Source: Terebella lapidaria
Taxonomy: Eukaryota > Annelida > Polychaeta > Terebellida > Terebellidae
Assembly: GCA_949152475.1 (NCBI GenBank)
Contig: OX424559.1
Location: 34,269,119 to 34,333,118, forward strand
DNA: 64,000 nucleotides
Reading direction: 5' to 3'
The notes beneath the pieces were generated by a model, which searched no databases, was not told the DNA's origin, and worked only from the letters and a program-made list of their open reading frames with translations. Positions 13,901 to 27,586 of the stretch are shown in pieces; the first letter of the stretch is position 1, and every line of letters begins with the position of its first letter. The position numbers were made by a program, and so were the translations under genes.

Positions 13901-16900
13901 CGATGTGGATTGACAATTATCTTGCCATATTTTAACAAACATACATTTCTATGTAATATGCACAGAAACAGGAAGAAAGCGGTATGTGCATAGAGTGTTT
14001 CGATCCACAGAGCACATAAGAACTCAGTATATAACTAATATGTGTGGCTTTCCCCTGAGAATGTAATTGAACCGTGACTTAAATGTTTGCTTAAAAATAT
14101 CACATGAAAAGGGTGAATTCAACTAAAAATATTCGAAGTGCCTTATGTGGCAATATAAGGCACTTCAAACTCGCTTCGTGCTTGCTTTATAGCCCTCATT
14201 CAGAGTGATAAAGAATACAGGCACATCCAGCTATAACCAATGTTATATTGGATAAAAGTCCATATGACACTTCATTAAGTGACACGAGGGCACAATGAAA
14301 TGTGAAGTGCCTTCTATCACATCCGTTTGGTCACCATGTGGCAATGATATTGGCACTGCTTTAGAGCCATGATTCTGTTGCAAATTGCAGGGCCACAGCG
14401 ATATAACCAATAAAACAACATTTCACCTTTTGAGACAAACTTGGACGTGAGTATAGTAGAATATGCAGTTTTGTGTGACAAGAAGACTGTAAAGGATACG
14501 ACTGTGAGTATCAACCTGTTACCACCAATTCAGCTAGATGTAAAATGACAATAGCAGAAGTAGCATACAACATTTCAAATATAAACAAAACCCGACCAAA
14601 TAATTCATCCAAAAACAAAGGTCCAAAGACTGTCGTACCAATAATAGCATCACAGAAAATATAATGAGTTCCACACATTTTGGTCCAGTATCTCAGAAAA
14701 TTTTGACTGTGAACTTAGAAGTGTGCAAAATGTTGGGTTCTAATGTCGAGGCCTAGAACGCTCCATTTATATATATGCATATTATACATTCACAGGTACA
14801 TACACAACCATATAATAGTGTGTGACATGATTTCATGCTTGACTGACTTGTGGTAATTTGACTACCGAACTTGTAGGTATTGTGAACATGACATTTTGTT
14901 CATGCGATTGCCCACTAAGTGGTTACACCAAGAAGAAATGAAAAGCAGGGTGTAGTGTTTTCTACTCCATATGATACTCTTGCTATCAATATATCCATTT
15001 CTTACAACGGACGTGAGATGTCGTGGGATATCAATTATCAAGGGTTACACCTGGTGTTTGCAAATGACTTTAGACCGTCTAGCTATTCAGTGTAGATTGT
15101 TTATGTGTGTGTTATCTGCAATGCCAGTAATGTTTCATACCAGAGTAATATAAGTATTGCAGTAATTCACTTAACCAGCAACATATATTCTTTGACCCAG
15201 TGTTTAACAGCAAAGAGTATTTTCATATATTGTCCTCAATATTTGTTCTAGTAAATTTTATAAGAACATCTTCATAGCGAAGGAAAAGATTGACAAACGT
15301 CATTTTATTGACCTTCATTTATTTCTGCTTTTGTTGTAAAACAAATTTGCAAAGTGTCTTGGGTACATTCAAATTTCACGGTAATTCATAGGTTGTAAAC
15401 ACGATGATCTAAAATAGATAAGCTATAAAGTTAATTTCGAAATCAACACCGTTTGCTAACTCCATAAGGAACAGTCTCTGGTGCTACGTTCTTGTGCACG
15501 CGTACGAAACCTACGGTCTGTAGGTAGGTTATAACGATTCCTATTGTTCGGTCGTGATTGCTCCTGACCTATTAAGGTACACATTTTGTTCTAAAATTTA
15601 CTGTGCTTCCCATTGCACTACCATTACTGGTGACTCCACCAGGAAATTAACTCCACGGACAATTTATATTTCCTTGAAGCCAAGGCCCTACGAACTGGCG
15701 TTGCACTCTATTCTATGAAACGTATCATATACAATCAACTTGTGTAATTTATCAAGAGGCGGAACTGTCAATATTCCTATGTGACCAGCGAGAACAATAA
15801 AACCTTTGCTGGCGAGTGTCACTTCGCCTGCGAAGGAGCAGCCTCAAATCACTGTAGACACCCTCATCGCGTGAGATGTGCTCTTTCACTAATTCTTTCC
15901 GTGCGAATGCGCTCTTTTATTGATATGACTTTCTTCAACATAAATAGGGAACACACTTTTTCCACTCAGCCATGCACAGAACAGAAAGCGCTGAATATAA
16001 TGTATTCAAACGTGTGGGTTACTACGGACGACAATAATACAAGGAAGCAACATTCACTTTCAACAATCCGAAAGTGACTGGATTCAGTGACTGACAATTA
16101 ACTGGATTCAGAATCCAGGACATAGCCATCTTTGCAGTTCTGTCCTTCACATTCTATGCGTCTTCCATCACAGTTTGCTTCCCATTACTATTTGCTGATG
16201 CTGTCTTGCTGCAAGTATGCAGAAAATGGACAAAAACCTGCAACTTCATGCAGAGGTGACACAACATATTAATTAGCCCTCCGAAACATTTTTTGATGAC
16301 TTGACTAAACCAATGATCTTGCCACGCTTATATAGAGGTTCAGACAAATAATGGGTAGTTCTTTGATGATGGATGAAGATCATTTGTAATTTATTTTTTC
16401 ATCATGTAGAGATATGCGAGAATGTTGGTGGTGAATTCCACTAACTGTGGTCTCCAGGAGAAATATCCAGTCAATTGTTAGCATGTGCCTGCGATATTTA
16501 TTTGCTATATTGATTATTTATCTGTGGAAGAAATCCAAAAATTTTCAGTGCACATCACTGTAAAATAAGTTAGTGTGGCAATCCCTGAAGTCAATACATG
16601 TACATGCCACAGAATACACCAGTCCAAATACAATCAGTCTACAACAGCCCAATTTCCAGCCAGTACAATGCTAGTTTTCAATACGTTATGACTGAAGAAC
16701 TGAAAATATCGAAGTTACTTCCTGGTGTTGAAGTCACATGAGAAAATCTAGTCTGTAAGATTTGCATATTGTCTGCAAGTTACACACAGGTGAGTGTTTA
16801 TGGGGGTGGTGTGTTGATACTTCTTTATGTCTACATATGTCTCTGTACATTCTATGTTAGCTGATTACCTCGTATGTCAGTTTTGCATCAAAGTGTATCC

Positions 16901-17104
16901 TGGTTCATACCAGTGTTTGACGATCATAGCGCATCCGAGGAAAAATACACATACATGTAACCCAGCATGATTGTATATATAAATACACCAATACACAATT
17001 ACGTTTTACATTTAAATCGTACACACCTTTGATATGCACGTGATCATGAAAAAAATAATGGCATTTTATTCGATGACAGATTTATAAGGAGATCAGTTTG
17101 AAGA
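13901..17104. other. Shared upstream region between divergent genes A and B
   Basis: Gene A starts at 13900 (minus) and gene B at 17105 (plus), so their 5' ends face each other across 3.2 kb. No exon with family resemblance was found here. It includes the 12-bp-stem hairpin at 14135-14166 and a weak Cys-rich reading frame at 16098-16187 on the minus strand. I cannot assign promoters. Confidence 0.5.
14135..14166. repeat. Short perfect hairpin
   Basis: GAAGTGCCTTAT and its exact complement ATAAGGCACTTC separated by 8 bases. GAAGTGCCTT recurs near 14302, so this may be a remnant of a small mobile element. Confidence 0.45.
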
Positions 17105-19720
17105 ATGAATCACCTGCAGATTTTGCTCCTGGGCCTTTCCTTTTCTTGTGCAGGTATACATGCACCTTAACAAATGTTATATGTGCTATAATATTTCATG
17201 AATTTTCCCATAATTTTCTATATGAAGAAAAGGAAGCAATCACGTGTAATGGTTGAGCACCAACAAAAAAAAAGATAATCTTTACTCGTTGTCACTAGAT
17301 CATTACATGAGGTCAAACTGTCTGAATTATAATGCTTTTGAAAAAAATGCCGAAATTGACACTAAGTATGCATCTTGAAGCAGATTGTGCTTTCACCAGT
17401 TGGCCTGGAGTTGTTACAGCTCCAGTTGGGAGATCTGCAACATTCAACTGGACAGTTGATGACTCAGTGGAAATAGATTCTGTGATATTGGGTTTCTCAT
17501 ACACGGGATTAGATGGCAACGACGACTTTTACTTCAAGGAACCAGGCAAAGAACCAGTGTGGCCTGTCTCCGGCTACGAATCCAGGACTACAGTATCATT
17601 TACTTCAGACAATCACGGTCTCGGGTTCACACTTGACCAGATACAGGCCTCAGACACCGGACAGACTCTCCGGTATGGATGTATAGTCTTAGTCACTGGG
17701 CGACCGACTGAGAATCTGCAGGCCCAGCTCTTCATACAAAGTGAGATATTAGAATTTTGAAGATGTGTCATTTCGATCAGGTTGTGATTAATTATTAGTG
17801 AATGATATATTCTCTGAAACTGATGCATATGGGCATATCGTAATCATAATAATGGGCCCTGTAATATGACCAAACTATTTTTTCTTTAGTTTGCGCATTT
17901 CGAAATATGTATCGATATCATTCTCAATTAGATACCATTCCATTCCTGTGAACATCACCGTATTTAAATTTTTTGTGCCTGTATCAACCTAATAATACCA
18001 ATACATTTAAACAAACATATCCACTTTTAACTTCCAGTGTCCCCAACCACACTAGCCATATCCCCCGCCTCTCCGACAGCAGAGGAAGGAGACAGTGTTA
18101 CTGTGACATGCTCAGCCCAGAGCGCCTCCATACCCCCTGGACTGGTTTCCGTGGTGATGACGTACACGTGGTCAAGGAACAGCGCGCCGTTATCTGGAGA
18201 TAGACACCGGACGAATGGCAACAAGCTCACTATCAGCCCGGTGGAGAGACAGGACAACGGAGGAGTCTACACGTGTACAGCCCAGGAGACCAACTCTACC
18301 CTCAATAGCTCAACCAGTGTCACGCTCGGGGTGCAATGTGAGATATATCACTGTCAGCTATCAATCAACAATAAATGTCATGTATATGATCAAACATGTG
18401 TTAATCTTCTATTCCTGGTTCAGACGGTCCCGTGGGGATTTCCCTGGACAAGCCCGGTCCTATATCTGTTGTGGAAGGTGACCCTGTGTCTGTGACAAGT
18501 ACAGCTGACTGTTCTCCCGTCTGTTCCTATACATGGACTCGGGCTGGAGATGGAGGTTGGAGTCTCACTGACTCAACTCTCAGCTTCCCCAGTATCAGCA
18601 GAACTGACTACAGCGTCTACACGTGTACAGCTATGAATGACCACGGGAGTCAAACTGTGTCTGTCGATATCACAGTCAACTGTAAGTAAAGCTGGTCAGT
18701 CATATATTCATGAGTATATATACTGATATTATTCCCCTTAGCCTAAAATAATATGAATAATGAAAAGCTAAAATGTAACTTTGGAATTTCAAACGAATCC
18801 CAAACATTAATATCCATGGACACCCTCGGGCATCATCGTATGCAAGCAGTATTTGAACTGTAATCATATGTATATCTGTGTACTATTGGTTGTTGCAAAT
18901 AGTACAAATCTGCTCATGAACCTATTACAACAGTTCATAGGTCATTAAGCATCATTGAGCATACTCAAATACTAAGATCCCCAGCCATGAACAACAGTCT
19001 ACCAATTACAATATATATGGATAAATACATTATTAGATATATATTTGTTTGCCACCAGATTCGTCAGAAATCACACATTTTGCCGCATTCATTGAGAAGA
19101 TACTTCACGGAGATGATGTCACGCTGACTTGTTCAGTCTCAAGTCGTCCAGATTCTGTCATCACTCTCACTAACGCCACCACAGATTTGATCCAGAAAAC
19201 TGGACTCAATGTCAGCCACCGAATCCAGTCCATAAGTATATTAGAGTCGGGGAAATACACTTGTTCAGCTGTCAACCACTACACCACAACACCAGTAGTG
19301 AACACTATACCTTTGAATATTGAAGGCCAATAGAATAAACGGATATTTTCAGATTGGAAGATTCTATCATTACAGTGACGAACATGGACACCTCTTTGCA
19401 ATGCATCAAACTTTCAGTTTTCTTGGTCATATTATTCCTAATAGAACGAACGAATGAACTTATACGTTGAATGCATACTTCATTTCTTACAAATATGTTT
19501 TCCAGGAGCGTATTTCCCCTGCTCAAACCAGAGTGTGTCTATCACTCGTGCAACATTGCTTGGAGTCTCTTTCGATGAAGAGTTATGTTTATTTGCTAAC
19601 CCTTTCCATGAAATATTTCGGGCAAACTGGACTTTCCAACCATCAATACAACTGCAATACCAGAGTATTCCAGAGGATGTTGTGATATCAATGGAGTCGA
19701 CCGTTTACACCTACATGAAG
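17105..19720 (+). pseudogene. Gene B, 5' block: signal peptide and five Ig exons
   Basis: The signal-peptide exon ends GCAG/gtatac and joins in phase 1 to the V-like exon (WPGVVTAPVG...). The second Ig exon has TCSAQSASIPPGL and VYTCTAQE, nearly identical to the gene C exon at 63696-63995. The third matches gene C 62327-62584, the fourth 61676-61942. The fifth begins after 'ttttccag' at 19505 and keeps family resemblance (LFANPF...ANWTF...SMEST) to about 19720, where it is replaced by inserted DNA and soon meets a stop. Up to that point all reading frames are open. Confidence 0.75.
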
Positions 19721-20044
19721 ATTGTACCAAAGATCATATTCAACAAGATGGGAAACTCCGCAGTTCGCAGATGACAGAAATGTAATACACATGCGCGAGC
19801 GCCATCTCGTGTCATAAGTGTGACATGGCAACTGGACAGAACCGGCAGAAATTCAGTGAAATTCCTTTTCGAAATGGGAAATTGCGATCCGCTTCTGCAT
19901 GAATATTACAGGTAACGAATCCTTAGAAATATAAGTTCGTGTTGAATGTATCACAGGGATATCCTTGTGAATGATTGTGTTTCACGAAAAACGGACATTG
20001 AAATTGTGGGTCTTGAGCGATAAAAGGTGAAATGAGCATAGCGC

Positions 20045-21905
20045 CATGTGCGATGCATTTATTGAAATCGCAAAAAAAATTCACAAACATGGATATTTTG
20101 ATAAACACACATTAATTTTATTTTCTGTATGAGATAATATGGGTACATCAACATTTTTGTAATTATATAAACGATATTGCGGTCATACGGATATACAACA
20201 TTCTACCTCCACGACCTCTGTTGATCATTGATCATGTTGATGGGGTTTATATTCTGCCCTATATATTGTACAATGTCATTGTTATGCACAAAAATTAGAT
20301 TCTAGTCTAGGGACATAATAGCCTGGTCATAAGTACACAAGAGAACAAGGTATAACACACACACAAAGTATATCATGTATATAGTTAGCATGGTTATTAG
20401 TAGCCAGTAGATAGTAGGTAACCTTGAAAATATAAGAATGCTTGGAACTGTCATCTGACAAATTACAAAATTAACTGTAGTTGCAATAATTATTTTGTAA
20501 AAACAACATGAAAGTGTTCATTTAAATAAAATAAATAGTCCACAAATTTGAGAATACCGAACTGTCAGAAATTTTTAATGATTCGATGTTATGGAAGGTA
20601 CCGTGTACAAGGGTACCCATGGCTCTTGCCACAACTTTCATTCTAAGATTTAATCGTTGTAGTCCCAAATGAGCGCAATGATATGCGCGATATCTTTATT
20701 CAAGTCGCACAAGAACACATGCACATAAATGGATAAAATGATGAACACACATTCATTTGACTGTCCACATCAGGAGATCTATATACATGTAGGTACATAA
20801 ACAATTTTGTGTATTTATAATATATGCATCATGTACGAGCCATCCGTCCTAAATTCGCCGCATCCCAAAATTCGCCAACTCAATATTGTCAGAGGTCAAA
20901 AAGTCGTTTTATGGAAAACAAACTGCTGGTGCAAATCAGAGTCTCGATTGATGATAGAACTGGTTGGTTTCGTTTGCATTACAAGGTCTGAATACGCTGT
21001 TGGCGAATTTGGGAATGCGGCGAATTTAGGACGGCTCGTAGTGGTTATGGGGAATATCTATGCACTCTGCACAATATCTTAATTAACATCATAATACTAC
21101 CAATAAATTACACGTACATCACAAGACATTTTGTATCAGGGCTAAATGAATCCACAGGTACCCTGAATCTTACACTGGTCAGTCATGAGTTAAAATATTA
21201 GATATGAGATAAAATATTATCAACCTCATTCTGAAGTTGTCCATTTATTATAGTCGGGGAACTATTGGGAAATTTGAAAGGTGTCGCCACACAACTTCAT
21301 GCATTAATTTTTGTTCCCAAAGATTTCATTGAAAGTACAAAAATGAAATGAGATACTTTGCAATAAACAAACTTAAATTGAAAAACTTAAAAAATTAACA
21401 TGGGAAATGTTACATTATATTTTGACAAGGGTACCTGTGTCACAATTTTCATAAAACTTTAACTTGATTCATCGTAGCCCTAAATAAGCAAATTCATGTG
21501 AGATACATGTATTCAATTCGCACACAACAATTTCATTGTCAGTTACATGGGCACATGCAATTTTATGTATCTACATTATCATATTCTGTACATGATATAG
21601 CGATCATTGGGGTAGACTACCCTCACGCTATGTTGGGGATTATTCTGCCCCGTGACACTAACTGTACAGCACCTTAGGTATTTCAAAGTGCAAGTAAAAA
21701 GAAAATATGTGAATCGTTTTAGGCCTAAGTAAGCACATATATGTAAGTGAGATACATTTTATCAAATCACACACAACAGTTTCATTGTCAATATATACAT
21801 GATATAGCGATCATAGGGGTAGACTACCCTCACGCTATGTTGGGGATTATTCTGCCCCGTACACTAACTGCACAGTACCTCAGGTATTTTAAAGTACAAG
21901 TAAAA
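20045..21905. repeat. Diverged direct repeats, four copies
   Basis: The last two copies (about 21506-21700 and 21752-21905) share 'gatagactaccctcacg'-like sequence: both have 'gggtagactaccctcacgct' followed by 'atgttggggattattctgcc'. Older copies near 20045-20275 and 20690-20820 share the motif order 'attcaa-tcgcac...acatgg' and 'tacatg...tacata'. The interval between the last two is about 245 bases. No coding capacity. Confidence 0.5.
20836..21038. mobile_element. 203-bp MITE with ~40-bp inverted repeats and TA target (Tc1/mariner-like)
   Basis: Left arm CGAGCCATCCGTCCTAAATT... and right arm (minus) CGAGCCGTCCTAAATTCGCC... match over about 40 bases with a 4-base difference near the tip. Both ends abut TA (20834-20835 and 21039-21040), as expected from Tc1/mariner integration. 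The interior is non-coding. Confidence 0.7.
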
Positions 21906-22541
21906 TGAAAGTATGATGTGAGCTCAGAATGAAGCACTCTGTTTGCTAATTAGGGCATTTCGGCATGAAATGTCCCTGTGGTTTTGTAAAATTTTTGTAA
22001 CTTTTGGGTTTTCTGGATAATAGCTGAAAAACACCTGGGGGTACCTCCGAGAAATTCTCACCAGCTATCAGTCATATTACGTAGATGAACCCTATTGTTT
22101 TGGCCTGGTTCTGAGGTCAGGTTAGTCCATGAGGATAAATTTTCTGTTAAATGGTTTCTGGGTGATAACTCGAAAAGTACTTGTACTACACCTCTGCAAC
22201 TCGACACATATATTGACATTGAGTCAGAGAGGAACTCTACTGATTATGGGGTCAATCAGTCAAATGACCTTCGACTCAGAGCTCAAAAGTGATTTTGGAG
22301 AATCATCCTCGAGACCCACTGCATATCTCGGAAAAGATGCGTTGTACGGTGAAATGGACTTTATTTTCAGACTCGTGACACTAGATAAACTTGTCTTAGT
22401 GGTCTGTTGGGTGAACTTGGCAGGGCTAGGTCGGCATTTTATATTTTCAGCCATATATTGGAAAGGGTATGTCGTAGAGGGAACTTTCTAAATGGTCGCC
22501 CTAGGTTTTAGGAATGAGTTTCAAGTTTGAACTGAATTTTT

Positions 22542-23386
22542 AGGTTACCGTACCTATGGTCCGATAACCTATTGGCATGGCGTTGCGTCTGTCGTCCGTC
22601 GTCGTCGTCCAGATTTTTATCTTTTTTGTTTACAGGCGAATTTTTCTGAAATTTTGCACAAAAATACTTAAAAATAATTCAAGAAGAAGGTATTTTTTAG
22701 TTTTTTGATTTTCGCATTTTTTTCAAAATGGCGGCCGTTTTCGACGAAAAATGCCTGATTTTGGACTTTGGCGGCCATTTTCTCAAAATCTGTTCAGTAA
22801 CTTTTTTTCTTTTTGATACATAACACTCCTCATATGTACTCCTATGATGTCTATAAATATCGTTGCGCTTGAATCGCTCGAAGTGGGCCATTTTGGCCCA
22901 AAGTCGGCCTAAATGGGACTTTCCCATGTTAAATTCTCCTATGCTTTATAATGGGACACATTATGCCTAATATCTCACTTAATATTGAGATTAGAGACTA
23001 GGCAAAGAGCCTAAAATACCAAGAGGCAGCACTTCCATTCAACTACATGGTGACGAAAAAACAAAAGACCAACATCGCCAGAGAAGGAGCGACCTGCTCA
23101 CTCACTGCTCACGATGGCACTGCCGGGCAATATCTTGTGAGTTATATGTTGAACGCCATTGGAGGAGTGGTCAATTTGGAAATACGACCGAGTGCCCGCT
23201 CTTAGTATTTTAGGCTCTCCGAGACTAGGGATCAGTTGGGGACAAATAGGAAATGATATATGCTGAGCATTCTCATGTCCTTGAACATGTTGAATTTGAC
23301 CTTTGATCTCATTTTCGAGGTCATAGGACAAAATATATAAAATATAAAAAATATATTGTCTGGCAACCTTTCTAAGCCTTTTGGCT
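22542..23386 (-). repeat. Dispersed composite repeat, copy 2 (inverted)
   Basis: Same family as 6898-8690 in the opposite orientation. It has the foldable end 'aggttaccgtacctatggtc', the shared unique part with 'gggccattttggccc', and the other end with 'ggcaacctttctaagcc'. The internal array is reduced to about one unit, and a 218-bp MITE has inserted into it at 23003-23220. Confidence 0.7.
23003..23220. mobile_element. 218-bp MITE with 9-bp target duplication (Mutator-like)
   Basis: Direct repeats GAGACTAGG at 22994-23002 and 23221-23229 flank it. The ends share GAGCCTAAAATAC-AAGAG as an inverted repeat. Copy 1 of the host repeat (near 8240) shows the uninterrupted sequence ('attcctagtctgtaat'), which confirms an insertion. 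A 9-bp duplication suggests the Mutator superfamily. Confidence 0.7.
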
Positions 23387-24506
23387 AATTTTTTGCTAAG
23401 TCAGCATTTTGTCTTGACGGTCTAATGGCTTTTTTTCCACTTTTTGGTTTCCGCACGATAACTTCAGTTTGCCTCGATGTATCTTCGCCAAATTTTCACT
23501 GCTGGTCAGAAATGTTGTGTAGAAGCCTATTGTTTATGAGCCGGCTCCGGGTTCCGTGAGGATGGAATCAGTGTTTTTGGTTTCCGCACGATAACTCAAA
23601 AAGTATTTTGGCAATAACTGTGGAACTTTGCATGGAGGTTCAGATATCACCAGCGAAGAAGATATTGATTTTGAGATCCGTCAAACGACCCTTGACCTAG
23701 GGCTCGAAATAATTTTAGCTGAGTCATCCTTGAGGCTCTCATGCATATCTTGGAAATGGTGCGTCATAGAGCGCAACGGACGTTGTTTTCAGAGTCGCCA
23801 TCCTAGACAAACATGTCTAAGGGGTATTATGTATCACCTTTGTCCTTGACCTTAAATTTTTTCGCCGAATCGGCATTTTTCACTTTCATAGATTCCTTGG
23901 AAACGGTGCGACTTAGAGCAAAACAAACATTGGACAGATAGTCAAGTTTGTCGTTCACATACATGTAATTGCACAAATGTCTTGTAGGTTTCATTGGGAG
24001 CTTATCATGTTTTTGCTGAGTCAGAATTTTGTTTTTTTCATGCTTCACCCTGAAAACATGAAAAGGCACCCTTTAGGCTTTGACTTTTAGTTGTTTGTTG
24101 AGTCAGCTCCAACACCAAAATGCCCCCCAAGGCATATTTAATATATTTAACATAAAATTTAATCTGTATAGTTTAGTGTACAATGAACAGAACTTGTCCG
24201 AGCACCTGTTCATGGTTGTATAAGGATTTCAGCTGGTGATCATTTTCATCACTGATCATTTACATTGCCTATGAACACAACCAATGTGCAAATCATAACT
24301 TTGCATATAAAAAATGTCCGCTGCTAATCATAATCAAATATCACAATTGTGTGCTAATAGCTCAATGATGATTTCAAATCTATTCAAGCCAGCATATGTT
24401 GAATCCTGCCAAAGATTGACCTTCTGTAAACTAAACTTTGATCACTGCATGGTGTCTCATCTAATCTTACATTATTTGTCAATTTACTTGTACTTCAATA
24501 CCGTGT
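23387..24506. other. Non-coding repeat-like DNA
   Basis: The stretch 23430-23870 resembles 22090-22490: both have 'cgataactc-aaaagta' and 'gagtcatcct-gag-c...gcatatct'. These look like two old copies of a dispersed repeat. I see no real gene. Confidence 0.4.
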
Positions 24507-26841
24507 TTACAGGTGTGCAAATTTGAGCACCTTTCTGTTTGACTTGTTGGCTTTGACAGCAACGAATGACCTATTTTCTTCTCTCAGCAGGTGGTGCAAG
24601 CGAATGTTGGAGAAGAGGGTCAGCACCTGGAGGACCACGCTACAGGAAGTGCAACTGACACTGCATGAGACGGAACTCACCAGATGGGCCACTATACGTG
24701 ATCTGACATTCGACATGTGTAGAATACCGGGAACTAGCTGCCTGAAAGCCACTTCAGCCTCAGTCAGCAGAGCCGTGACATTAACACTCGGGACAGCTAA
24801 CCCCTTTCTAGTGCCCTGAATTTGTTTGGCTTCAAGGAATCTGAAGTTAGACAGATCCCTAAGCTCACCAACAAGCCAAACCTGACACACCGAACATACC
24901 CTGGGAAGGACCTGTCTGCTAACATATCCTGCAATGTAGACCAGGATGTTATCCTCCTGAACGGACATTATGGGGGCCGGGTCAACATGGTCAGTAGCAC
25001 CCACTGCTTCTCGTGCTACAGCTGGCTGTTCGGCAGCAACAAGACCAGATTTCGAAAGCTGGGTGAACCCAAACAACAGTGTATCCATATCATTCTCACA
25101 GTTGGCTCCTTCTCTTGGCAGGAGAATGCGGCCAACCATGACTTGGCGAAGAGCTGCCCTGAACTGACTAGGATTGGGATTGTCCCGATTGACACCCTTC
25201 GATCTCACAATGCTGAACAAGTTTTCAGCGCAGTCTTGATTAAGACGCCTTGTGTAAAGGAAAGCAAAACCATACTTGGACTGGAGCTCTGACCAGAAAC
25301 TATGGCCATCTTACATCCCTTCAGACAGGGAGGTGCGCGACTACCCCGTGAGACAACAGTCTCTAACCAATCTAGGCACTCATCCAGGAACTCAAAGTGA
25401 GATGAAGAAGCCGTTATTGAATAACGGGACTTGTGTGTGCTGGTTGGTGAATCACTGTTGAATGAATTGAACAGCTGATCAAATGGAAACACCCAGATAA
25501 GTCTCCAAAGCCGAGCAGTTGTTCGTACCCTGGTCGCAAACCAGGGCTACAACATGGAGACCTACTTCCCGAAGCCTAGTGACTGCATCAACAATCAGGT
25601 TTTTTAGTACAGCACCTCGAATTGCCCCACCAGATAGTACATATGAGAAAGGCTGCTTCCACTTCGATGCTAGTCCACGTGCCATGAATACACATGCGTG
25701 ATTGGCCACGTAGGCAGTTCGGCCGGATAGCCCGAAGTCTTTATACCCTTCGATAAGGTCTCTGGATGATTCGTAGGATACACTTTCTTTAAGTGACATC
25801 TCATCCATAACTAGGCAACACACTCGCTCCTTGTCAGACATTTTCTCCACCTTCTGTTTGAATATATCGAGAAAGTTAGAACTAAATCCGGGGAATATTT
25901 CTAAGGCCAGCAAAGACTTTCTGAGTGTCTTCACGGTGGGCAGGAGAAATATTTTCGATAGGAGCCTGTATGTTTTGGGGCTAGAGTGCAATATAGACAG
26001 GGCAACTGATTTGTTCTCCACTGTCCATCGTCGACCCCAGGCCTTGCGTGTCGACATCCTTAATTGTGCAGATATTATCTCCAGTGCTGGCCCATGCACA
26101 TATTTGCCCACCATAGAAATCAAGGTTTCTGCGTCTTTCTTACTTGCTTTCACTGTGCTAACTTGTACTTGCTTTTTCAGGTTAGCTTTGATCAATTTTT
26201 GTTTTATTCGGCAAACTTGTGTACGCAGCTTTTGTACGGTTTTCTTAAGCTTGATTTTTGTTGGCCTGAGGGATGTTTTAGTTTTTCTGGACCATATGGC
26301 TGCATGCTTGTTTACTGCTGACCCTGCAAAAAAAATCAATGACTTGTGCGAGGAATAACACATGTACCGGTTATCATGGTATTCATGGTAATAGGGACCT
26401 AATGTTACATGTATATCAAATTCTGAAAAAAATATTTATGTATCAACAATCAATTTTCAACTTAATTTTAAATCGGGGTAAATTTATTTCAGTGGATTAC
26501 TGTTATTCAATTCTACCCTAGACAATATTTAAACTATTAAAGGTATTGCGTACTCTGTACAGTGTAATTCAATGAAATATGGTCATGTGAATACACTACT
26601 CCAGTTACTAGTAGTGTCCAAATTTGTATGTACCTTGGCCTGCAGTACTAGCCGGTTCACTTGATGTTTTCGACTGAGATGAGTTGTGTGCTGCAAATTA
26701 GTTCTAACATAATGAACCATATAATATTTGAAGGGCATATTATTGTTATCATGCATATCAATCAAGATATGTTTTCAGCATTCTGAGGAGGGACAACTGG
26801 ACAGTCTTGTCCCAACCAATTTGTATGATATATAGCCGAGC

Positions 26842-26858
26842 CCAGGAGTCGAACCTGG
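26842..26858 (-). repeat. Isolated tRNA-like T-arm, possible tRNA-derived SINE remnant
   Basis: The minus strand reads CCAGG-TTCGACT-CCTGG, a perfect 5-bp T-stem with a canonical loop, followed by GCTCGGC. The complementary 5' acceptor strand and the D and anticodon arms are absent upstream, so this is not a tRNA gene. Confidence 0.35.
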
Positions 26859-27586
26859 AATCCTCAATATGCTCGAAAAACATATCATGATGATATTCAT
26901 GTGTGAAAAACTGCTTAATCATGATAATGAATGTAAATTTATGTGCATAAATATGTTAGAAGTATACGATTTTTAAATGATGTTCAATGCTCATCTGTTT
27001 TGTCTGCTAGATTGCTACTCGTCATATACCTGTCCCATCATATAAATGATATTTTACTGGTATACAGTTCAACTACTTATCTCCTTCAAGTTTGGGTGAC
27101 CTATATGAGTTCAAAAAAAAAATGGTAATAACACATAAACAAAGGAAAATTGTAATAAAATATGAAAATTGTAATAAAATTATATGTTTTCCCTGTAAGA
27201 AATCCTGGAACTGAATCAAATGCAGCATGAAATAACACAACTAAATATCTATAAATTAACATATATGAAATTCATTGTATGAAATTGGAGATTGGAAACA
27301 AGTTACCAAATATATAATTGGTACTAAATAATTATATCACCAAATGATAGTCATTTTGTATGCAAAAAATTCCCTACATGTTCTCAAACTATCAATGTAT
27401 TTACCATCAAAATAAGCAGAATGTTGGATGGATTTCTGACTGCTGTTTGGCTTCACTTCATCTGCAGTAGTGACTGGTTTGGAGATATATGTTCATGTGA
27501 ACACGCAAATTTATGCAAGTAAAATATCATGATGGAATGCTTGTAGTTATACAGGTGAAAATGTGTTTATAAACTTTGAAAACATT

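Noticed and set aside
15781..16077. 98-residue plus-strand open frame in the A-B intergenic region
   Set aside because: No domain, no splice context and composition like surrounding DNA.
22129..22491. 120-residue open frame
   Set aside because: Lies in a dispersed repeat whose second copy (23430-23870) does not keep the frame.
24823..26358. Plus-strand open frames opposite the P-like transposase
   Set aside because: Antisense shadows; the minus strand carries the conserved transposase motifs.
26835..26864. tRNA gene on minus strand
   Set aside because: Only the T-arm is canonical; no complementary acceptor 5' strand, D-arm or anticodon arm upstream.
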